NCBI GenBank assembly: GCA_028697935.1
Contig: JAQVEM010000094.1
Location: 1 to 5,242 of the forward strand
Source: Actinomycetota bacterium
GTDB lineage: Bacteria > Actinomycetota > Humimicrobiia > Humimicrobiales > Humimicrobiaceae
Direction: 5' to 3'
DNA: 5,242 bases
The notes beneath the pieces were generated by a model. The model searched no databases and had not been told where the DNA came from. It worked only from the letters and a program-made list of their open reading frames with translations. Position numbers and translations under genes: made by a program. This document shows, piece by piece, positions 1 through 4,727 of the stretch (its first letter is position 1; each line of letters opens with the position of its first letter).

Positions 1-10
1 AATCAGTCAT
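1..10 (-). CDS. Start of a further operon gene, cut off by the window edge
   Basis: An ATG on the minus strand at 10-8 is followed by codons for Thr and Asp before the sequence ends. A GAGGA ribosome-binding motif sits about seven bases upstream, 16 bases after the stop of the desulfurase-like gene, so spacing and strand fit the last visible member of the selenium operon. Only three codons are visible, so the product cannot be identified. In other genomes such positions often carry further selenium genes, but nothing here shows which. Confidence 0.45.
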
Positions 11-26
11 TTTATAATCCTCTATA

Positions 27-1181
27 TTATTGTTGGCCTGATGCAATTCTTCTGACAGCCATAAGTGCTTTTTCTATCTCTTGAACTGTATTAAATATAC
101 TCATACTGAAGCGAACTGTTCCGGCAGGAAAGGTTCCTATTGTTCTGTGGGCAGAAGGAGAGCAATGCAATCCAACCCTACACATAATATCATATTCTTC
201 ATCAAGTTTTAATCCAATGTCAGAGGGAGACTGATTACTAATATTGAAAGAAACTACGGCTGCCTGTTCTCCGATACCATTATTGCCATATACTGTTACT
301 CCAGATATTTCCTTTAAACCCTGGATTAATTTTTCAGTTAGAGATATTTCATATTCTCGTATTTCTTCGACTCCTCTTTCAATAATATAGCGGACTCCTG
401 CATTCAGTCCCGTAATTCCTGCTATATTTTGTGTGCCGCTTTCGTACAAATCAGGGAGGAAATCAGGGTGAATTTCTGATTCAGAACGGCTGCCCGTTCC
501 TCCAGTCTTAAGAGGGGTAATCTTGTGAATATCTACATTTTCTCCTATCACAAGTCCGCCAGTGCCCGTTGGACCAAACAGGCCTTTATGCCCGGTAAAA
601 GCCAGAAGGTCAATATGGTTTTTTTCTATGTCCAACGGGTATGAACCAGCCGTCTGGGCAGCATCTACCAGGAAGAGGATATTATTTTTTCTGGCTATTT
701 TTCCTGCACATTGAATAGGCAGTATGGTGCCCGTAACATTTGAAGCATGATTAAGAACAATAAGTGCTGTATTCTTTTTTATAGCTCTTTCTATATCTTC
801 CGGATTAAGAACCCCATCAAAAGTGCAGGGTATAACCTGCACTTGAACACCATTTTTTTCCAGTTCATGTAACGGGCGCATAACAGCATTATGTTCCATA
901 CTGCTGGTGATAACATGATCTCCTCTATGTAGTAATCCTTTTAAAACCAGATTTATTGCTTCTGTCGCATTTAGAGTAAAGATAATTTTTAAAGGGTCAG
1001 AAACATTAAATAGCTCAGCAAGGTTTTCCCGGCATTGATAAAGTATTCTGGCAGCTTCAATTGATAGCCTGTGTCCGGACCGACCAGGGCTGCCACCAAT
1101 ATTGTTAGTAAAATCAATGATTGCTTCTAAAACCTCTTCAGGTTTTGGATAAGAAGTTGCTGCATTATCAAAATAGATCAT
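27..1181 (-). CDS. Class V aminotransferase, cysteine desulfurase / selenocysteine lyase-like
   Basis: This is a 384-residue PLP enzyme of the NifS/SufS/CsdA superfamily. The N-terminus MIYFDNAATSYPKP begins directly at the family's conserved DNAAT motif, a short N-terminus that recalls the desulfurase-like subfamily often found beside selD. Visible active-site features are His97 in SSMEHNA (ring stacking), Asp173 and Gln176 in VDAAQ (PLP contacts), the Schiff-base lysine Lys199 in FTGHKG, and the probable catalytic Cys340 in RVGLHCSP. Known relatives take sulfur from cysteine, or selenium from selenocysteine, as an enzyme-bound persulfide or perselenide. In this operon it could load the TusA-like carrier just upstream or feed selenide to SelD, but that is inference and the substrate cannot be read from sequence. 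It starts 24 bases after tusA with an AAAGG-type site about eight bases before the ATG. It appears intact and cytosolic. Confidence 0.93.
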   Translation of the reverse strand: MIYFDNAATSYPKPEEVLEAIIDFTNNIGGSPGRSGHRLSIEAARILYQCRENLAELFNVSDPLKIIFTLNATEAINLVLKGLLHRGDHVITSSMEHNAVMRPLHELEKNGVQVQVIPCTFDGVLNPEDIERAIKKNTALIVLNHASNVTGTILPIQCAGKIARKNNILFLVDAAQTAGSYPLDIEKNHIDLLAFTGHKGLFGPTGTGGLVIGENVDIHKITPLKTGGTGSRSESEIHPDFLPDLYESGTQNIAGITGLNAGVRYIIERGVEEIREYEISLTEKLIQGLKEISGVTVYGNNGIGEQAAVVSFNISNQSPSDIGLKLDEEYDIMCRVGLHCSPSAHRTIGTFPAGTVRFSMSIFNTVQEIEKALMAVRRIASGQQ

Positions 1182-1205
1182 TATTCAACCTTTCTGCTTA
1201 ATAGT

Positions 1206-1418
1206 TTATTTATTTATTATTAATAAATATTCTTCTCCTTGTTCTTTTGTTTCTACCTTCCAACCATTATTGTTAGCCATACGTGTGATGTTATCTTTGG
1301 CTGTTCCAGTATCTACCAATACTTCCAACAATCCTTCTTTCAGTTCTGTTAATTTGTTTCTAACTTTTACTACCGGCAGAGGACAGGAAAGCCCTCTTAC
1401 ATCAAGTTTCTCAGCCAT
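1206..1418 (-). CDS. TusA/YedF-like small sulfur or selenium carrier protein
   Basis: This 70-residue protein has the full TusA/SirA fold signature. The early motif DVRGLSCPLPVVKVRNKL contains the Cys-Pro-x-Pro site, with Cys12 as the predicted persulfide or perselenide carrier, followed by the usual alternation of strands and helices ending in EEYLLIINK. TusA proteins relay sulfur from desulfurases; the YedF branch accompanies SelD and YedE in selenium-using bacteria and often has an extra C-terminal domain. That domain is missing here: the protein stops at ordinary TusA length. Its ATG overlaps the last base of the transporter's stop codon (TAATG), and its ribosome site AAGGAGG at 1429-1435 lies inside the end of that gene, so the two are probably translationally coupled. 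The family is certain. Selenium rather than sulfur as cargo is inferred from the neighbours. Confidence 0.93.
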   Translation of the reverse strand: MAEKLDVRGLSCPLPVVKVRNKLTELKEGLLEVLVDTGTAKDNITRMANNNGWKVETKEQGEEYLLIINK

Positions 1419-2518
1419 TATACTGATACCTCCTTTTTCTTTTTACTTAAATCACTCATAAAAAATCCTATTAATAAACAGATAATCAATCCAGTGATAA
1501 CCGCTGCAGGCCCCCAGACACCTGGTCCACTACCGGAGCTGGCGGTGGCAAAATTGTGGGCAAAACCTGCTCCAAAAATCATACCTAAAACAAACACTGC
1601 AGCGTCAGTATCCCCTTCTCCGGAAAGAAAGAGCTGTCGCCCTGGACAGCCTCCTGCCAGTGCAAAGGCAAGTCCGGCTAAAACCATTCCTCCGAAATTC
1701 CAGAGCTGATTGGTATGTGCAACAGGCTGTCCGCTAAATCCCGGATTAAATTGTCCCAGCACGATATTGCTAATCCATGCTGCTATTACCAAACTCACAA
1801 CCCCGGTAAAAAGATAAGTGTCTTTTATAAGAAGAACATCCCGGGCAGCTGCAACTGTACAGAAACGGGTTCTCTGTGCAATAAAGCCGATAACCAGGGC
1901 AATCAATAAGGCTATTAATACCGGAGCATATTGAGAGCCAGGACCTTCAGTGCTGAAAAATACTGCTCCAGTAGGCAGTTGGGTTCTGAAGTTCAGTAAG
2001 AGTAAAAGCCCTACCATAATAGAGGACAGAACCCAGCTTGCCAGAGGTCTGGTTCTTTCATTGCGTCCCAGGTTATAACCGGACCTGATAAAAAAAATAC
2101 CGATTGAGACACCGGCTACCAGTCCGGCGATGCCAAAGAGAGCATTGCCATCTCCACCGGATAAACGCAGCAGTGCCCTCCAGGGACAGCCAAGAAAAGC
2201 CAGAGATCCAATCATAGCCAGAAAACCTAAGACAAAACGGATCAATGGAGATGACCCCCCTCTTGGTTTAAATTCTTTAAAAAGCAGGGCAGCAACAAGA
2301 GAGCCCAGTACAAACCCTATAATCTCAGGTCTGATATACTGAACTATTGCTGCCCTGTGAAAACCTAAGGCACCGGCAATATCCCGTTCAAAGCAGGCTA
2401 CACAGATACCCATATTGGCTGGATTGCCAAGTTTTTGCAGAACGGTTGCTGCTATACCGATAAAGGCACCGGTAATAATTATTATTTTACGGGAAAGAAA
2501 CCAATTTTTCAGGTTCAT
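1418..2518 (-). CDS. yedE: YedE/YeeE-family membrane transporter, probable selenium-compound importer
   Basis: This 366-residue inner-membrane protein has about ten hydrophobic segments (roughly residues 10-28, 62-81, 91-110, 125-144, 160-176, 196-215, 233-255, 276-290, 305-322 and 333-354). It shows the internal duplication and conserved cysteines of the YeeE/YedE sulfur-transport family: GICVACFERD (Cys39, Cys42), LGCPWR (Cys111), TRFCTVAAARD (Cys220) and AGGCPGRQL (Cys291). The run from GICVACFERD through YIRPEI closely resembles the branch labelled as a putative selenium transporter because it travels with selD. Relatives such as TsuA move thiosulfate by relay along membrane cysteines with a TusA-like partner, which is what the overlapping downstream gene encodes. 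Selenium as substrate is inferred from selD 30 bases upstream; thiosulfate or selenosulfate remain possible. The start has an AAAGGA site about nine bases before the ATG. The C-terminus is a lysine-rich cytosolic tail. Confidence 0.92.
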   Translation of the reverse strand: MNLKNWFLSRKIIIITGAFIGIAATVLQKLGNPANMGICVACFERDIAGALGFHRAAIVQYIRPEIIGFVLGSLVAALLFKEFKPRGGSSPLIRFVLGFLAMIGSLAFLGCPWRALLRLSGGDGNALFGIAGLVAGVSIGIFFIRSGYNLGRNERTRPLASWVLSSIMVGLLLLLNFRTQLPTGAVFFSTEGPGSQYAPVLIALLIALVIGFIAQRTRFCTVAAARDVLLIKDTYLFTGVVSLVIAAWISNIVLGQFNPGFSGQPVAHTNQLWNFGGMVLAGLAFALAGGCPGRQLFLSGEGDTDAAVFVLGMIFGAGFAHNFATASSGSGPGVWGPAAVITGLIICLLIGFFMSDLSKKKKEVSV

Positions 2519-2548
2519 AAAGATATTTCCTTTCTATTTTAGGTTTAT

Positions 2549-3595
2549 TTATTGAATTAAAATAATTTTCTCTTCTCTAGAAGGATTCTTTCTTATCTCT
2601 CCAATCCTTTTGCTGTCAACAAATCCCTCACTTTCTAATAATGATAAGCAATTTTGAACATCTTTCTCACTTATTGAGATCAAAAGACCGCCTGAAGTCT
2701 GTGCATCATACAATAATATTTCTTTAGCCGGATCTATTTCTATTTCTTTTTTAACACCACAGGAGAAAATCTTTTGATTAGCTACACTTCCGCCTGGAAT
2801 AATATCCTGACAGGCAAATTCATATGCCTCAGTTAAAACCGGAATTTCGTTTATCCGAATTTCAGCATGTAAATCTCTGTTAATTATCATTTCACTGAGA
2901 TGGCCTAATAATCCAAAACCAGTTATATCTGTCATACTGTGAATAGATAAATTTAAAATTTCTTCAGGGACAAAATTCAGTTTTCTCATATAGTTGATGG
3001 CATCTATTGCCGTATCTTCACTGATTAGTTCTGCTTTCAAGGCAGTAGAGATAATACCAGTGCCCAGGGGTTTGGTTAATATCAAAGCATCCCCTTCTTG
3101 AGGAGTATGATTTTTAATTATTTTATCAGGGTGAACAATCCCCAGGACAGATAAACCATATTTAGGCTCTTTATCCTGTAAGCTATGGCCGCCAACCAGA
3201 ATTGCTCCGGCTTCCTGTACTTTGTCCAATCCACCCTTGATGATTTCGTTTAAATCATCCATCTGCCCCTCAGGGAAACAGGTAATATTCAAAGCTAACA
3301 ATGGCTTCCCACCCATAGCAAATATGTCGCTTAATGCATTGGCAGCAGCAATCTGGCCGAAAATATAAGGATCATCCACCACAGGTGTTATAAAATCAAC
3401 TGTAAAGACAATGGCAATATCACGAGTAATTCGATATACTGCCGCATCTTCGTTGTATTCAAAACTGCTTAAAATATTTTCATCTTTAATATGATTGAAT
3501 TGCTTTAGAATCTCACCGAGATCCTGATAAGACAACTTTGCCGCTCAGCCTGCAGCAGATACCATCTGCATCAGTCTTTTTTTCTTATCTTCCAT
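2549..3595 (-). CDS. selD: Selenophosphate synthetase (selenide, water dikinase), selenocysteine-containing
   Basis: SelD makes selenophosphate from selenide and ATP, the donor for Sec-tRNA and other selenium uses. The true frame starts at ATG 3595 behind AGGAGGTGA and runs 348 residues, close to the 347 of E. coli SelD. Codon 17 (3547-3545) is an in-frame TGA read as selenocysteine: the context AAG-U-AAK places Sec17 and Lys20 exactly at E. coli Cys17 and Lys20. Other hallmarks are the Mg/ATP aspartates Asp50 (NEDAAVY), Asp67 (TVDFITPVVDDP), Asp90 (ALSDIFAMGGKP) and Asp223 (TDITGFGLLGHLSEM), plus VGGHSLQDKEP, PGG at 267-269 and DAQTSGGLL near residue 298. Calling the start at the TTG at 3535, just after the TGA, yields 328 residues and removes the catalytic loop. 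It is the first gene of the selenium operon, 30 bases before yedE. Because it needs selenocysteine to be made, SelD would depend on its own product, giving possible feedback on selenium supply. Confidence 0.95.
3500..3535 (-). promoter_or_regulatory. Bacterial SECIS element in selD mRNA
   Basis: Read on the minus strand, GGATCTC-GGT-GAGATTC (3524-3508) folds into a seven-pair stem (one G-U pair) with a GGU triloop, starting 21 bases after the TGA and placing the loop 28-30 bases after it. A lower stem can form from TTG-(T)-CTT at 3535-3529 with AAG-CAA at 3505-3500, with a bulged T and a small internal loop. This matches the known bacterial SECIS layout, in which an apical loop with G or GU lies a fixed short distance after the UGA and recruits SelB carrying Sec-tRNA. 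The hairpin also codes for SelD residues around positions 21-32. Confidence 0.85.
3545..3547 (-). other. In-frame TGA decoded as selenocysteine (SelD Sec17)
   Basis: The TGA lies 16 codons after the well-supported ATG and is followed by 331 uninterrupted SelD codons. Flanking residues AAG and AAK are those around the catalytic Cys or Sec of SelD proteins. A SECIS-like hairpin begins 21 bases downstream. Selenocysteine at this site is established in SelD of several bacteria and archaea. Confidence 0.93.
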
Positions 3596-3600
3596 CTTTT

Positions 3601-3609
3601 TCACCTCCT
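3601..3609 (-). promoter_or_regulatory. Ribosome binding site that fixes the selD start
   Basis: The minus strand reads AGGAGGTGA, complementary to the 16S rRNA tail, with AGGAGG eight bases before the ATG at 3595. The TTG at 3535 and the internal ATGs at codons 9 and 11 have no comparable site. This places the start upstream of the TGA and supports the selenocysteine reading. Confidence 0.9.
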
Positions 3610-3650
3610 GTCTGGCCCTCTTTTGACGTAACCTGGCATTTTCGAGTTTT

Positions 3651-3667
3651 ACCAAAATAAATTTGGT
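3651..3667. repeat. Inverted repeat upstream of selD
   Basis: ACCAAA-ATAAA-TTTGGT is a perfect six-pair inverted repeat with a five-base spacer, about 55 bases before the selD start. It could be an operator or a small hairpin in the leader RNA. No T-tract follows on either strand, so it is not an intrinsic terminator. Its function is unknown. Confidence 0.5.
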
Positions 3668-3676
3668 CCCTTACAG

Positions 3677-3694
3677 TTTACAAATATGTGTAAA
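3677..3694. repeat. Second inverted repeat upstream of selD
   Basis: TTTACA-N6-TGTAAA is a perfect 18-base dyad, ten bases from the repeat at 3651-3667. Two-fold symmetry with about one helical turn between half-site centres suits a dimeric regulator. On the minus strand TTTACA also resembles a -35 box, but no convincing -10 lies 17 bases on. The role is not known. Confidence 0.4.
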
Positions 3695-3862
3695 AACGTA
3701 TAAGAATGAATTTATAAGGAAATATAGCAAAAAAATAGGGTCATTAGTGATTAGCTTTGTCAGCTATAAATAGGGCTTTACTGTAGTAATAGCATTATAA
3801 ACAGTGGTTTGAGAAAAATAAAAGGAGCAATACAGTGGTGTTTAATTTTAGCAAGAGAGTAT

Positions 3863-3877
3863 ATAGCCGACCGCTAT
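3863..3877 (-). promoter_or_regulatory. SECIS-like hairpin after the small ORF's TGA
   Basis: The minus strand reads ATAGC-GGTCG-GCTAT, a five-pair stem with a GGUCG loop starting 18 bases after the TGA at 3897-3895. Loop sequence and spacing resemble the E. coli fdhF SECIS, whose apical loop also begins GGUC. The stem is short and a chance match is quite possible, so this is a candidate only. Confidence 0.25.
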
Positions 3878-3894
3878 TTTGTAATAAAATAACG

Positions 3895-3978
3895 TCAGCC
3901 AGGCACAAAGAAGGAATAATTGGGAAATTCAATTATTTTTAAATTATCATATATATCAGGTTGCATTTTGGATTTCAT
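3895..3978 (-). CDS. Candidate small ORF in the selD leader, ending in TGA
   Basis: This frame of 27 codons begins MKSKMQPDIY and ends FFVPG before TGA. If the TGA were read as selenocysteine it would continue only six codons (RYFITK) to a TAG at 3876-3874. It lies about 55 bases after the predicted start point of a minus-strand promoter and runs in the same direction as selD. The ribosome site is weak (GGAAGAG, 13 bases upstream). No family is recognised. It could be a leader peptide, a remnant of a lost gene, or a chance frame; the SECIS-like hairpin after the TGA is the main reason to list it. Confidence 0.25.
   Translation of the reverse strand: MKSKMQPDIYDNLKIIEFPNYSFFVPG
3915..3937. 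repeat. AT-rich inverted repeat, weak terminator-like hairpin on the plus strand
   Basis: AATAATTG-GGAAATT-CAATTATT is a perfect eight-pair inverted repeat. On the plus strand it runs into a few more Ts, which looks like a weak intrinsic terminator, but no supported plus-strand gene precedes it. On the minus strand it lies inside the candidate small ORF and has no T-tract, so it would only be a leader hairpin. Confidence 0.4.
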
Positions 3979-3999
3979 AATCTACTTCTCTTCCAAAAA

Positions 4000-4016
4000 A
4001 ATAATTGAAAATTATT
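4000..4016. repeat. Short AT-rich inverted repeat
   Basis: AATAATT-GAA-AATTATT forms a seven-pair stem with a three-base loop. It shares its AATAATT arm with the repeat at 3915 and falls within the first bases of the predicted selD leader. All pairs are A-T, so it is weak and may only reflect base composition. Confidence 0.3.
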
Positions 4017-4040
4017 AATATGTAAAAAACTATATTATTA

Positions 4041-4069
4041 ATAGTATATGTATTATATACTTCTGTCAA
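4041..4069 (-). promoter_or_regulatory. Candidate promoter for the selenium operon leader
   Basis: On the minus strand a perfect -35 box TTGACA (4069-4064) is followed, after 17 bases, by TACTAT (4046-4041), which matches four of six -10 consensus bases. Transcription would start near 4034 and give selD a 5' leader of about 440 bases that includes the small ORF. The -10 box lies in a short inverted repeat (ACTAT and ATAGT arms, 4030-4046). A start nearer selD is not excluded: a TATAAT occurs on this strand at 3799-3794, but without a good -35 box. Confidence 0.45.
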
Positions 4070-4237
4070 TCTGCTTATACCATATATTTTTTAAAATATT
4101 ATAATAATACATTAAAACTTAAACTGTCAGGTAATTATCATAATAACAAGAAGGATAATTTTTCGAAGACAGGATCTTGTGTTTACTAATTTTATACTTT
4201 ACCCACTAAGTTTTTCAGACAACATTTTTAATCAATA

Positions 4238-4267
4238 TTGACAAATTTATTTTTAGTGTTACTATAT
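4238..4267 (+). promoter_or_regulatory. arsR promoter
   Basis: A perfect -35 TTGACA (4238-4243) is followed after 17-18 bases by ACTATA/CTATAT as a -10 box. The -10 is buried in the left arm of a perfect inverted repeat, so a repressor bound there would block RNA polymerase. It drives arsR and, with no terminator in the 55-base gap, probably the permease. Confidence 0.75.
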
Positions 4268-4286
4268 AGCGTAGATGCTATATAGT
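4261..4286. promoter_or_regulatory. Palindromic operator, probably bound by ArsR
   Basis: ACTATATAGC and GCTATATAGT form a perfect 10-base inverted repeat around the spacer GTAGAT. It overlaps the -10 region and ends two bases before the ribosome site of arsR. ArsR/SmtB repressors are dimers that bind such AT-rich imperfect or perfect dyads at their own promoters, so autorepression is the simple reading. Confidence 0.8.
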
Positions 4287-4300
4287 TAAGGAGTATTGAT

Positions 4301-4672
4301 ATGGAGAGATTATCTCAGATTTATGACATGCTATCAGATAAAAACAGGCTTAGAATTTTAAAACTTTTAGAATATAAGCCTATGTGTGTCTGTGAATTGA
4401 CTTATGTTCTTGGTATCAGTCAACCAAGTGTATCAAGACATTTGAGGAGACTTAAAGATACAGGCCTGGTTGGCAGCAGACAGGATGGTTTCTGGAGTGA
4501 ATATTTCATCAATCGTAAAGGCGATGAATATTCCAGAGTCTTGATGGGTATTTTAAGCGGTTGGATTAATAATGATCCGATTATTGTTGAAGATTCCAAA
4601 AATAGAACACACGCTTGCCGGGAAGCTCTTTGTAATACAAAAAAAGCAACAAATATACTTAATAGTAAATAG
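4301..4672 (+). CDS. arsR: ArsR/SmtB-family metalloid-responsive repressor
   Basis: This is a 123-residue winged-helix repressor. Residues 1-25 fit the dimerising N-terminal helix, and NRLRILKLLEYK leads to MCVCEL, where Cys29 and Cys31 match the As(III)/Sb(III)-binding CxC of ArsR's ELCVCDL motif. The recognition helix is about residues 40-52 (SQPSVSRHLRRLK), followed by a wing containing GFWSEYFI. Metalloid binding to such cysteines releases the protein from DNA. A second cysteine pair, Cys106 and Cys111 in HACREALC near the C-terminus, could add ligands. AAGGAG at 4288-4293, seven bases before the ATG, supports this start. The gene follows a perfect dyad operator and precedes a permease by 55 bases, the usual sensor-exporter arrangement. 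The family is certain; arsenite or an organoarsenical is the likely inducer, and a selenium species cannot be excluded. Confidence 0.93.
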   Translation: MERLSQIYDMLSDKNRLRILKLLEYKPMCVCELTYVLGISQPSVSRHLRRLKDTGLVGSRQDGFWSEYFINRKGDEYSRVLMGILSGWINNDPIIVEDSKNRTHACREALCNTKKATNILNSK

Positions 4673-4727
4673 CCTAACGGTTATGATAATAATTTTTTGA
4701 AAAATAATTGGAGTAAAGATTATACAT

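Larger units (their letters stand above)
3610..4237. other. Long AT-rich divergent intergenic region
   Basis: About 630 bases separate the selD ribosome site from the arsR promoter. No protein of recognisable family, tRNA or known riboswitch class was found. It holds a likely minus-strand promoter (4041-4069), a candidate small ORF with a SECIS-like hairpin (3863-3978), and inverted repeats at 3651-3667, 3677-3694, 3915-3937 and 4000-4016. Minor repeats include ACAGTGGT at 3801 and 3832 and ATTATTAATA at 4011 and 4034. Positions 4081-4237 contain only AT-rich sequence with one weak inverted repeat (ACAAGA at 4146 with TCTTGT at 4175). If the promoter is right, most of positions 3596-4034 is a 5' leader for selD. 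Confidence 0.7.

Noticed and set aside
1270..2342. Plus-strand frames of 63-71 codons opposite tusA and yedE
   Set aside because: They are antisense shadows of strongly supported genes, with no ribosome sites or recognisable products.
2549..3535. SelD starting at TTG 3535
   Set aside because: It has no ribosome binding site and omits the catalytic residue; the ATG at 3595 with AGGAGGTGA and a Sec-encoding TGA explains the sequence better.
3601..3639. Minus-strand 12-codon frame (MPGYVKRGPDRR) ending in the selD ribosome site
   Set aside because: It has no ribosome site of its own and is short enough to arise by chance, although its stop overlaps AGGAGGTGA.
3724..3770. Possible minus-strand intrinsic terminator: TAGCT/AGCTA hairpin with a T7 run at 3735-3729
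   Set aside because: The five-pair stem lies well over ten bases before the T-run, so it does not form a proper terminator.
3835..3942. Plus-strand small ORF with GTG start and AAAGGAG upstream, 35 codons
   Set aside because: It has a fair ribosome site, but the product matches nothing recognised, no good promoter was seen, and its end overlaps a terminator-like hairpin. It is antisense to the better-supported leader ORF.
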